NCBI GenBank assembly: GCA_945829235.1
Contig: CALZUA010000001.1
Location: 62,001 to 126,000, forward strand
DNA: 64,000 nt
Origin: an uncultured Clostridia bacterium
GTDB lineage: Bacteria; Bacillota; Clostridia; Oscillospirales; Ruminococcaceae
Direction: 5' to 3'
The position numbers and the translations under genes were made by a program. Below, in pieces: positions 8,608-15,842 of the stretch. The notes under the pieces are model-generated. The model was not told the DNA's origin, searched no databases, and saw nothing but the letters and a program-made list of their open reading frames with translations. The first letter of the stretch is position 1. The number at the start of each line of letters is the position of its first letter.

Positions 8608-9219
8608 ATGGAGCTTAACAAATTGAAGGGCTTGAGGAGAAATCTGGTAATTCTGTCGCTTGTGGAGCTTATCGGCGGACTTTTCCTCATTATTTACAAT
8701 GACAAGGGACTGGAATTTCTTCTGCGAATTCTCGGAATAATCGCGGCGTCTTACGGCTTAATCACGCTGATTTTGTGGCTTTTCAAAAAGGAAAAGAAGG
8801 AAAATATCACAATGCTGATAACCGCGGTGCTTGGAGTTGCGGCGGGTGCTTGCTTTATTTTTCTGTGGCAAAGTATGCAGGGCGTGTTCACGCTGATTGT
8901 CGGCATTTTCGCGGGCGTTTACGGCATTTTGAAGGTGCCGAATATGTTCGAGATGAAAAAGGCGGGTTTTAAGAAATGGTATTTGCTTCTCATTCCGATA
9001 CTGTTGATTGTTGGACTTGGAATTGTAATCGGTCTTAACGCGTTCAACAGCGCCTTTTCTTACAATCTTGCGGCAATTCTGCTCGGTGTTTCGTTCATTC
9101 TGGGTTGCGCGGCTGATATAATCGCGCTTGCCGGTGCAAGCAGAATTGAAGAGGGCGTGGCAATCGGAACCGAGGTTGACGCGGAAACGCCCGCAATTAC
9201 CGAAAACAAGGAAGAATAA
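8608..9219 (+). CDS. HdeD/DUF308-like integral membrane protein
   Basis: A 203-residue protein made almost entirely of about six hydrophobic helices, arranged in pairs separated by short loops (for example LVILSLVELIGGLFLIIY near the N terminus), with a short acidic tail of ~25 residues. The pattern of paired helices with internal glycines matches the HdeD/DUF308 family of small membrane proteins, whose biochemical role is unclear outside acid stress in enterics. It is the first gene after a strong promoter and is followed after 12 nt by a second membrane protein, so it probably belongs to a small envelope operon. Confidence 0.7.
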   Translation: MELNKLKGLRRNLVILSLVELIGGLFLIIYNDKGLEFLLRILGIIAASYGLITLILWLFKKEKKENITMLITAVLGVAAGACFIFLWQSMQGVFTLIVGIFAGVYGILKVPNMFEMKKAGFKKWYLLLIPILLIVGLGIVIGLNAFNSAFSYNLAAILLGVSFILGCAADIIALAGASRIEEGVAIGTEVDAETPAITENKEE

Positions 9220-9231
9220 TCGAGGTTTGCT

Positions 9232-9564
9232 TTGAGTTTTGTGGAGAAGCTGAAGGTTGTCGCTTTATACACGGGATTTTGGCTGGTTTTCGCCGTAGTT
9301 TTTGCGGTGATGTTCGCGATGCTTGCGGTGTGTGTTGTGGGGATACCGTTCGGGCTGATGATGGCGGTGCTGGGGGTTGCGGTGCTGATGTTCAAGGCGG
9401 ATTTCGTCTTAACTCAGCTTGCTCCCGAGCTTATGCTGTTCGGAGGGCTTGCGGGCGCGTTTCTCACGGCATTTTTGGGTGCGCTCGCGGTCAAGCTCGG
9501 GTTTATCGTATCTCGGTTTTTTCTTAGGATAAAACGTCGTTGCGATGCTTTGAGGAACTGGTGA
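9232..9564 (+). CDS. Small integral membrane protein (110 aa)
   Basis: Starts with TTG at 9232 behind a weak purine-rich stretch (CGAGG); no ATG lies near. The protein has three to four hydrophobic segments and a basic C-terminal end (FFLRIKRRCDALRNW). It resembles the small membrane partners often coupled with DUF4097-type extracellular proteins, and its stop overlaps by one base the ATG of just such a gene at 9564. Function unknown. Confidence 0.6.
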   Translation: MSFVEKLKVVALYTGFWLVFAVVFAVMFAMLAVCVVGIPFGLMMAVLGVAVLMFKADFVLTQLAPELMLFGGLAGAFLTAFLGALAVKLGFIVSRFFLRIKRRCDALRNW

Positions 9565-10298
9565 TGGAAAAAATCGTGAACAGGCTGTTGATTATCACGG
9601 CAACATTGGCGGCGGTTTTCGGAGCACTTGCTTTTGTTTTCAGAAACGCTGAGCACGACAACGCGGCTGAAGGCAACGAGAGCTTTTCCGTGTGTGATTA
9701 TATCAAGATAAATCTTGTGAAATTGAACGCCGAGATAATCCCGTACAGTGGTGATGAAATCCGCGTTTGCTACAAAAACAACCTCCCGCTGATAATCGAG
9801 CACGGCGACAACAGCATAACTGTTTCCGAGGACGAAAAGTTTGTGATATCGCTGTTTCCCGGCTCACAGAGCGAGTTCGGCGTGAGCGTTTATCTGCCCG
9901 AGCGGAGTTACCGAGAAATATCGGTTGTCACGGGCGGCGGAAACGTAAAGGTTGGGCGAGTGGACAGCAAATTGCTGAACGTCATCACCGAAAGCGGCGA
10001 TATTTCCTTTAACAATGCGGTTTCGCAGTTCAACATTTCGACAACAAGCGGATTTGTTTCGCTGGACATCGAGGCGGTTATGAGGAACTGCTCGATTTTG
10101 TCGAGAAAAGGAAACGTTGACATATACGTTTCGCAAAAAGCGTCGGTTGCCGTGGATTTTGAAACGCAGACAGGGGCGTGCGTTCCCGAGATAACGGGCG
10201 GACGAGCCTCGGGGAGTGGAGTTTACGGGATAAACGGCGGTGCAAGGTCGATTTACGCGGCTGTTCAAGAGGGAACACTAACGATAAAGAAGCGGTGA
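9564..10298 (+). CDS. DUF4097-like (putative adhesin) surface protein
   Basis: A 244-residue protein with an N-terminal membrane anchor/signal (about residues 7-25) followed by a repetitive beta-rich region: short strands containing GGGNVKVGRVDSKLLNVITE and similar turns, as in the right-handed beta-helix of DUF4097 (bactofilin-like adhesin) proteins. The ATG at 9564 overlaps the preceding stop (TGATG) and follows TTGAGGAACTG; an upstream in-frame TTG at 9540 is less likely. Probable location is the outer face of the membrane. Often found with small membrane proteins and envelope-stress regulators, but no regulator is seen here. Confidence 0.65.
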   Translation: MEKIVNRLLIITATLAAVFGALAFVFRNAEHDNAAEGNESFSVCDYIKINLVKLNAEIIPYSGDEIRVCYKNNLPLIIEHGDNSITVSEDEKFVISLFPGSQSEFGVSVYLPERSYREISVVTGGGNVKVGRVDSKLLNVITESGDISFNNAVSQFNISTTSGFVSLDIEAVMRNCSILSRKGNVDIYVSQKASVAVDFETQTGACVPEITGGRASGSGVYGINGGARSIYAAVQEGTLTIKKR

Positions 10299-10318
10299 AC
10301 TCCGCGAAAGGAGCAGGA

Positions 10319-10726
10319 ATGAAGCATTTCAAACAAATCCTCACCATAACGACAGATGATGTGGAGCAGTTTTTAAATCTCTCGTATGAGGTTGAGGAGT
10401 GTGTTCGCAGGAGTATGGTTAACGAGGGAATTTGCGTTGTTGCGTCACAGCACACAACCTCTGCGGTTTTCCTCGAGAACGACAACGAGTGCCTTTATCA
10501 CGACTGGAAAGTGCTTTTGGACAAGGTTACGAACGTTGAAACCGAGTACGAGGTTGACTACATAAACCGCGGCAAACAGCACCTCAAGCAGATTTTGCTC
10601 GGCTCTTCTGTGACGATACCCATTTCGGACGGGAAGCTGGATTTAGGCCCGCGGCAGTACATAATGTACGGCGATTTTGACGGAATGCGCGAAAAATATG
10701 TTATTGTAAAAATTATCGGTGAGTAA
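10319..10726 (+). CDS. YjbQ/UPF0047 family protein
   Basis: A 136-residue single-domain protein with the family hallmarks SQHTTSAVFLEND and LDLGPRQYIMYGDFDG. Members bind a metal through conserved histidines and some show weak thiamine phosphate synthase activity in vitro; the physiological role is unsettled. The ATG at 10319 lies behind AAAGGAGCAG, which settles the start although the frame is open farther upstream. Its end overlaps the region in front of the YfhO gene. Confidence 0.85.
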   Translation: MKHFKQILTITTDDVEQFLNLSYEVEECVRRSMVNEGICVVASQHTTSAVFLENDNECLYHDWKVLLDKVTNVETEYEVDYINRGKQHLKQILLGSSVTIPISDGKLDLGPRQYIMYGDFDGMREKYVIVKIIGE

Positions 10727-10730
10727 ATTT

Positions 10731-13604
10731 ATGGAAAAGAACTCTTTTGGAAAAATTATCCTTTCAAAAAAAGCCTATTGGCTGAGCTTTATAATCCCCG
10801 CCGCGATACTTTTCGCGGCTTACGCTCTTTTCAGGGTTTTCCCGTTCGGAATAAAGTCGGTGCTGGCGCTTGATTTGAACGCGCAGTACGTTTCGTATTT
10901 CGACTATATGTACGACGTTCTCGGCGGGAGCGAGAGCATTTTTTACACCTGGAGCGGCTCGCTTTCGGGCGAATTTTTCGGCACGTTCGCTTACTACCTC
11001 GCAAGCCCGTTTAACTTCATAATCTGGCTTTTCCCGCGCGAATTTATCACCGAGGGCGTTATGGTGATGCTTTTGGTGAAATCGGGCGCGGTTGGACTTT
11101 CGGCGGCGTTTTACCTCAAAAAGCACCGCGGCTTCTCGGACTACACGACAATTCTGTTCTCGGTAATGTTCGCGCTTTGCGGTTATTTTGTCGCGCACAC
11201 GATAAACCCGATGTGGCTGGACGGGCTGGTTGCCTTGCCGCTCGTGATAATGGGCGTTGAGCGGATTTGCCAAAAGCGCGGATTTTTGCTTTACACTCTG
11301 TCGATTTTGTACATTTTTATCGCGAACTATTACATCGGTTATATGGTGGGAATTTTCTCGGCGCTGTACGCGATTTACTACGTTTCCTCGAGAACAATCG
11401 GCGGCGTGAAGGACTATTTCAGAGCCGTGGGAGTTTACACGGCTTCATCGGTTGCGGCGATTTTGTTGTCCTGCGTTGTGATAATCCCCGCGTTCAAATC
11501 CCTGCAAAACGGCAAGCTCGGTCACTCGCCGGACTTTTCCTTCGTGGAGAACTTCAACATCGCCGACAGCTTTATCAAGCTGTTCCCCGGCACCTACGAC
11601 ACCGAGCGTCCGGACGGACTGCCGATGCTTTACTGCGGCACTCTGGCGCTGATTTTTGTGCTGATTTACTTTATGTGCAAAAAAATCCCCGCACGGCAAA
11701 AAATCGCAGGCGGCTTTTTGCTCGGCGTAATGACGCTTTGTATGTATATAAAGCCTGTCGATATGCTCTGGCACGGCGGACAGGTACCCGTGTGGATGCC
11801 GTTCCGCTACTCGTTTACCATAATTTTCCTGCTGATAATCTTCGGCGCGGAGGCGTTCGAGAAAATCGAAAACGTTCGCCCGAAGCACATCGGAACAGCG
11901 TTTCTGATATTGCTCGGAGTGCTGTTGTTCAGCGATTATTACGAGGGCGGCGAGCATTTCAACACGACCTTGGTTATCGTGATACCGCTGATTGTCCTCG
12001 CGCTTATCGCGGCGTTTGCAGTTAGTTACAGAAAATACCACAAGTCAACCTCGATGAAGGTTGCACTTAGCATAGCGGTTTGCGCGGAGCTTTTGCTCAA
12101 CGCGGGAATGTACATCTACAAAATCCACGGCGATGTGTATTATTCCGACCGCGAAAGCTACGCTCACGAAATCCCGCAGACGCGGAGTATTGTCAATCAG
12201 GTAAAGGCGCAGGACAGCGGCTTTTACCGAATGGAAAAGACCTATCACCGCACGGTGAACGACGCGATGTCGGTTGGACTTTACGGCTTCTCGCACTCCA
12301 CCAGCACCTACAACACCAAAATTATCGACCTGCTCGCGGATTTGGGCTTTGGTGCGCGCGACCATTATTCGCGTTATGACGGCGCGACCTTGCTCACGGA
12401 CGACCTTTTCGGCGTGAAATACGTTATCGCAAAGGACGACAGAACGGTTCAGTATAACGAGGAAATTACTGCGGCAAATCAGCTTGACGCGCGTGTTTAC
12501 AAGAACACCGACGCGTTGCCGATTGCCTATCTTGCCGATGAAAGGATAATCGGAAGCAGTATCGTGAACAGCTCGCCGTTCCTGTTCCAACAACGCTTGG
12601 CGTCCCTGCTTGTCGGGAGAGAATACGGCGATGACGTGGAGCTTTTCACGCCGATTGACGATGTTGTGTTCGACAACAAAAACATCACAATCGGCTCGAC
12701 AACGGACGGTTATTACACCTACAAAAAGCGCATCAGCGGCGAGGAAGCGTTTGTTTCGTTCAGCGTGAAGATGCCAAAAGCAGGCGCGGCTTATGTTTAT
12801 CTGCCAACGAGATACGAGCGCGAGTGCAAAATGTACCTTAACGGGGAATATCTGCGAAATTATTTCAGGAACGAAAATCACTGCATTGTTTACCTCGGCG
12901 ATTACGAGGCGGGCGATGAGTTCAAGATTGACATAAAACCGAATGACAACGAGATGATTTTCAAGGACGCAGAGTTTTACGTTCTTGACAGGGAAGCGCT
13001 TTCGGAGTACACTCAAACGCTGAGCAATCAGACTTGCGAGGTTGTTAAAACAGGTCACTCCGCGTTTGAAATTCGGGTGAACACCGAAGAAAGCCGCGCA
13101 CTTTTCACAACAATTCCCGCCGAAGAGGGCTGGAGCGCTACGCTTGACGGACAGCCGTGTAAGATAGCGTCCGCGGTTAACGGCGCGCTGATGTGCCTGA
13201 ACGTACCTGCCGGTGAACACACGATAACGTTGTCGTTCTTCCCCGCGGGAATGAAAACGGGCTTGATTATGACCGCTTGCGGAGCGGGATTGTTGATGGT
13301 GATGATAGCGCTGAGCTTGACTTTGAAGCAAATAAAGCGCAAAAAGGCACTGGCGGCGCAAGCTTCAACGGAACAGGTTTCGGAAACCGGGAACGTTGTC
13401 GAGAATAATACCGAAGAACCCGATACAATCCCCGAGTTCCCCGATGTACCCGATGTTGAGGACGAGGAAGACGGCTTTGAGGCGATTGACGAGGAAATTT
13501 CGGCTCTTGAGGAGAAAGCCGCGGAGGAAAGATTGAAAGCGGCTCGCGATGTGGGTGAGTTGCCGGTAATTCCCGAGGATACGTTTGACGAGGAGGACAG
13601 CTGA
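10731..13604 (+). CDS. YfhO-family membrane protein (GT-C-like glycosyltransferase)
   Basis: A 957-residue polytopic protein. Roughly the first 460 residues hold a dozen or more membrane helices with the YfhO pattern (ALDLNAQYVSYFDYMYD, NPMWLDGLVALPLV), then a ~380-residue extracytoplasmic beta-rich region, a final membrane helix (~880) and a very acidic cytoplasmic tail (DVPDVEDEEDGFE). In Bacillus, YfhO is needed for glycosylation of lipoteichoic acid, so a role in decorating cell-surface polymers is inferred. I chose ATG 10731, 7 nt behind GGTGAG, over the GTG at 10719 that overlaps the YjbQ stop. Its stop overlaps the next gene by one base. Confidence 0.85.
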   Translation: MEKNSFGKIILSKKAYWLSFIIPAAILFAAYALFRVFPFGIKSVLALDLNAQYVSYFDYMYDVLGGSESIFYTWSGSLSGEFFGTFAYYLASPFNFIIWLFPREFITEGVMVMLLVKSGAVGLSAAFYLKKHRGFSDYTTILFSVMFALCGYFVAHTINPMWLDGLVALPLVIMGVERICQKRGFLLYTLSILYIFIANYYIGYMVGIFSALYAIYYVSSRTIGGVKDYFRAVGVYTASSVAAILLSCVVIIPAFKSLQNGKLGHSPDFSFVENFNIADSFIKLFPGTYDTERPDGLPMLYCGTLALIFVLIYFMCKKIPARQKIAGGFLLGVMTLCMYIKPVDMLWHGGQVPVWMPFRYSFTIIFLLIIFGAEAFEKIENVRPKHIGTAFLILLGVLLFSDYYEGGEHFNTTLVIVIPLIVLALIAAFAVSYRKYHKSTSMKVALSIAVCAELLLNAGMYIYKIHGDVYYSDRESYAHEIPQTRSIVNQVKAQDSGFYRMEKTYHRTVNDAMSVGLYGFSHSTSTYNTKIIDLLADLGFGARDHYSRYDGATLLTDDLFGVKYVIAKDDRTVQYNEEITAANQLDARVYKNTDALPIAYLADERIIGSSIVNSSPFLFQQRLASLLVGREYGDDVELFTPIDDVVFDNKNITIGSTTDGYYTYKKRISGEEAFVSFSVKMPKAGAAYVYLPTRYERECKMYLNGEYLRNYFRNENHCIVYLGDYEAGDEFKIDIKPNDNEMIFKDAEFYVLDREALSEYTQTLSNQTCEVVKTGHSAFEIRVNTEESRALFTTIPAEEGWSATLDGQPCKIASAVNGALMCLNVPAGEHTITLSFFPAGMKTGLIMTACGAGLLMVMIALSLTLKQIKRKKALAAQASTEQVSETGNVVENNTEEPDTIPEFPDVPDVEDEEDGFEAIDEEISALEEKAAEERLKAARDVGELPVIPEDTFDEEDS

Positions 13605-14149
13605 TGAAGCTTATGATAGCGTCCGACATTCACGGTTCGGCGTATTACTGCGAGAAAATGCTTGACGCGTACCGCGCGGAAAAGGCGGAGCGGTTGCTGT
13701 TGCTCGGCGACCTGCTCTATCACGGTCCGCGAAACGACCTGCCGCGCGATTACGCACCGAAGCGGGTTATCGAGCTGTTGAACGCGTGCAAGAACGAGAT
13801 TTTGTGCGTTCGCGGAAACTGCGAGGCGGAGGTTGACCAGATGGTTCTGGAGTTCCCCGTGCTCGCGGAGTACGCGTTTGTGGCACTTGAAAAGGGCGCG
13901 ATTTTTATGGCGCACGGCCACAATTTCAACGAAACCAACCTCCCGCCGCTTCACAAGGGGGATATCCTTCTGAACGGTCACACGCACGTTCCCAAGTGTA
14001 CGGAGCACGAAAATTTCGTCTATATGAACCCCGGCTCAACGTCAATCCCGAAGGAAAACAGCCCGCACGGATATATGACCTACGAGGACGGATTGTTCTT
14101 GTGGAAGGATTTTTCGGGTGAAATTTACAAGGAGTATCGTTATTTTTGA
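13604..14149 (+). CDS. YfcE/MJ0936-type metallophosphoesterase
   Basis: A 181-residue calcineurin-like phosphodiesterase. All five metal-site blocks are seen in order: SDIHGS (residue ~7), GDLLYHGPRN, GNCEAEVD, MAHGHNF and NGHTHVPK. Enzymes of this group hydrolyse phosphodiesters in vitro with Mn2+; the natural substrate is not known. The length and motifs match the YfcE family closely. Its start overlaps the YfhO stop (TGATG), implying translational coupling. Confidence 0.88.
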   Translation: MKLMIASDIHGSAYYCEKMLDAYRAEKAERLLLLGDLLYHGPRNDLPRDYAPKRVIELLNACKNEILCVRGNCEAEVDQMVLEFPVLAEYAFVALEKGAIFMAHGHNFNETNLPPLHKGDILLNGHTHVPKCTEHENFVYMNPGSTSIPKENSPHGYMTYEDGLFLWKDFSGEIYKEYRYF

Positions 14150-14169
14150 GAAAAATTTCGCGAAACCCC

Positions 14170-14198
14170 TTGACAAATCGGCGCAGATGTGGTACAAT
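14170..14198 (+). promoter_or_regulatory. Promoter of tRNA-Leu
   Basis: TTGACA (14170-14175) and TACAAT (14193-14198), 17-bp spacer, 14 bp before the tRNA. Confidence 0.85.
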
Positions 14199-14212
14199 AT
14201 TAGGGTAAAATC

Positions 14213-14299
14213 GCCGGTGTGTTGGAATTGGCAGACGAGACGGACTCAAAATCCGTTGCTGGCAACAGCGTGTGGGTTCGACCCCCACCACCGGCACCA
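14213..14299 (+). tRNA. tRNA-Leu (anticodon CAA)
   Basis: Acceptor GCCGGTG/CACCGGC, discriminator A and encoded CCA (14297-14299). Anticodon stem ACGGA/TCCGT encloses CTCAAAA, giving anticodon CAA for UUG. It has the long class II variable arm and an intact T arm (GTGGGTTCGACCCCCAC). Confidence 0.95.
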
Positions 14300-14362
14300 G
14301 CAGGGCCAGCCCTGCACCCTATTCGCCCCTAGTTTGCGCTGGGGGCGAATTTTTTGCCCGAA
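14300..14362 (+). repeat. tRNA 3' trailer module, copy 2 (after tRNA-Leu)
   Basis: Directly behind CCA: hairpin GCAGGG-CCAG-CCCTGC, then ACCCTATTCGCCCCTAG leading into a terminator and GCCCGAAAA. It matches, element by element, the trailer of tRNA-Ser (8277-8333, minus strand), 6 kb away. Confidence 0.6.
14322..14355 (+). terminator. Terminator of tRNA-Leu
   Basis: TTCGCCCC (14322-14329) pairs with GGGGCGAA (14342-14349), followed by TTTTTT. Confidence 0.85.
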
Positions 14363-14403
14363 AATGACTTTGGTGCGAAATATTTTTTCGGTTTTTCTAT
14401 AAC

Positions 14404-14430
14404 AAAAAAGCTCCCATATCTCAGGGAGCT
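14404..14430 (-). terminator. Terminator behind the truncated barstar fragment
   Basis: AGCTCCC (14409-14415) pairs with GGGAGCT (14424-14430); on the minus strand it is followed by TTTTTTG. The same hairpin sequence occurs after the intact barstar gene at 15531-15552. Confidence 0.75.
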
Positions 14431-14436
14431 TTCATT

Positions 14437-14517
14437 TTAATCCACAAACTCAATGTGAACGTTTTTGAACTTGCTTTGCGCATCTTGTGCCACACCTGAA
14501 ATGGTGTTTATGTCCAT
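14437..14517 (-). pseudogene. Barstar C-terminal fragment (26 codons)
   Basis: The minus strand encodes a 26-residue ORF whose last residues, DAQSKFKNVHIEFVD, match the C terminus of the intact barstar at 15561 (DAQSEFKNVHVEFVD). The DNA similarity continues through the stop codon into the terminator. The rest of the inhibitor, including the acidic barnase-binding helix, is missing. An ATG at 14517 lies 2 nt behind the stop of the lipoprotein gene, so a short peptide could still be made, but I read this as a remnant left by recombination. Confidence 0.8.
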
Positions 14518-14519
14518 AG

Positions 14520-15233
14520 TTATTCGCCCCCGTAATAATCTATAAATGTTTCGCCTTCTCCGCGTACAATTTCACCTTTAGCCAAATAACCTTTGCGAAT
14601 GTTGCAATCATGAGCCTTCTCATAATCACAGTCACTGAACCTTGTATCCTCTATAACTATAACGACTACTGACAGCCTTGAAGCCCCACACGTTGAGGTA
14701 ATAGTTTCCAGTATTTGAGAAAGCTGCTCCTTGCCTTTGTATTCACTCTCTTTTACAACAGCCAGTGCAGTTATATTACCAGCTGGGTCCTTTAGATATT
14801 CGTCAAATGTGGCATCAGCAGGTAAGTCTGCAGATAAAGCAACCCCTATGGCACCACAGTACAGCTTGAACTCGCTAAACTGACTATTGACTATCTCACT
14901 AAAATAATCATATAGTCTATCTTCATATTTTAATGCAAGATAGTTATCCCTAAACTGCCTTTCATCTGTTTTATAGTTATCAATCTGAACAACAATTCTT
15001 TTCTTGCCAAAACTTTCGCAAGTGGCTAAAAAAGTTCTTGTCCCCGTGTAACTTGACCCTGCCGGAGCACAGTACTCAAATTTTTCTCCATATTTTTGCT
15101 CCAGATATTCCAATGCCAATTCATTCACGTCCTGCTTAGGCTGATTATTATTGTTCTTTTCAAACATACTACAACCCGTTCCTCCAATCAAAATTGTGGC
15201 AAAAAGAATTGCCAAAAGTAAAATACGTTTCAC
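14520..15233 (-). CDS. Putative lipoprotein of unknown function
   Basis: A 237-residue protein with a lipoprotein signal: basic VKR start, hydrophobic stretch and IGGTGC, so Cys at about residue 21 would be acylated. I chose the GTG at 15233 because GAAAGGAG lies 7 nt upstream; the longer upstream frame lacks a ribosome binding site. The mature part is mixed alpha/beta and acidic (EYLEQKYGEKFEYC near its start, with two Cys later), and matches no family I know. The gene is visibly more AT-rich than most neighbours, uses AT-rich codons, and has its own promoter and a ~170-nt leader, so it may be acquired DNA. It is sandwiched between barstar and a barstar remnant. Confidence 0.7.
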   Translation of the reverse strand: MKRILLLAILFATILIGGTGCSMFEKNNNNQPKQDVNELALEYLEQKYGEKFEYCAPAGSSYTGTRTFLATCESFGKKRIVVQIDNYKTDERQFRDNYLALKYEDRLYDYFSEIVNSQFSEFKLYCGAIGVALSADLPADATFDEYLKDPAGNITALAVVKESEYKGKEQLSQILETITSTCGASRLSVVVIVIEDTRFSDCDYEKAHDCNIRKGYLAKGEIVRGEGETFIDYYGGE

Positions 15234-15413
15234 TATATAACTCCTTTCACATATTTCCCCCTCGCCACAGAGCATCGCAGCGAGGATTTGATTTGAACTG
15301 TTAAAAAATACCTAAACGCAGCCGTAAGAGTCTTGTGCGAGTATTGCTCTGAAACATTTATGTGCAGAAACTATACATACCGAACAAGAACATCATTGTA
15401 AGCTGATGAGATA

Positions 15414-15442
15414 ATTATACTACAAAAAACCATAAGTGTCAA
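15414..15442 (-). promoter_or_regulatory. Promoter of the orphan lipoprotein gene
   Basis: Minus-strand TTGACA (15437-15442) and TATAAT (15414-15419), spacer 17 bp. It gives a leader of about 170 nt that includes a hairpin (CCTCGC near 15286 pairing with GCGAGG near 15260) just before the ribosome binding site; no known riboswitch was recognised. Confidence 0.8.
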
Positions 15443-15530
15443 TATAAAAAGCAAAGTACAATGCGGCTTAAGATTTTACGACTGCACGCTCACTCCCACG
15501 GCTTATTATATTCCCTATAAGCCTCCAAGC

Positions 15531-15557
15531 AGCTCCCATCAACTCGGGAGCTTTTTC
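15531..15557. terminator. Hairpin downstream of barstar
   Basis: AGCTCCC (15531-15537) and GGGAGCT (15546-15552). It lies just behind the barstar stop, but the T tract (TTTTT) is on the plus-strand side, so termination of barstar mRNA itself may be weak. Duplicate of the hairpin at 14409-14430. Confidence 0.55.
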
Positions 15558-15560
15558 CAT

Positions 15561-15839
15561 TTAATCCACAAACTCAACGTGAACGTTCTTGAACTCGCTT
15601 TGTGCGTCGAGGAGCGCGCCTTTGAAATTCTCCGCGTAATCCTCGCCGAATTTTTCGGCAATTCCACGCGCGTTTATGATGCGGATTTCAGCCTCGCAGC
15701 GAACCTCGCCGAGGCAGTCAAAAAGCGCATCAAGATTTGCGCCGTAGTAGTCGGGAAAATCGAACGCCGCCGCAAATCGCTCGTGAATCTGTTCTTTGCC
15801 GGCGATTGAGTTGCCGTCAATCAAAAGTGTTTTTCTCAT
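15561..15839 (-). CDS. Barstar-like ribonuclease inhibitor
   Basis: A 92-residue cytoplasmic protein that would bind and block the barnase-like RNase encoded just upstream. The barnase-binding helix is conserved: DYYGANLDALFDCL aligns with barstar EYYGENLDALWDCL, keeping the two key aspartates (Asp35 and Asp39 in Bacillus barstar). Length is nearly the same as barstar (about 90). Start ATG at 15839 is 3 nt after the RNase stop, with its ribosome binding site (GGAGAGGAG) inside the end of the RNase gene, so the two are translationally coupled and form a toxin-immunity pair. Confidence 0.92.
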   Translation of the reverse strand: MRKTLLIDGNSIAGKEQIHERFAAAFDFPDYYGANLDALFDCLGEVRCEAEIRIINARGIAEKFGEDYAENFKGALLDAQSEFKNVHVEFVD

Positions 15840-15842
15840 AAA

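Noticed and set aside
8608-10298. Horizontal island between two tRNA genes (8.3-14.3 kb) using them as attachment sites
   Set aside because: No integrase, no direct repeat of a tRNA 3' end, and the genes between have ordinary composition; the shared trailers are in opposite orientation and outside the tRNA bodies.
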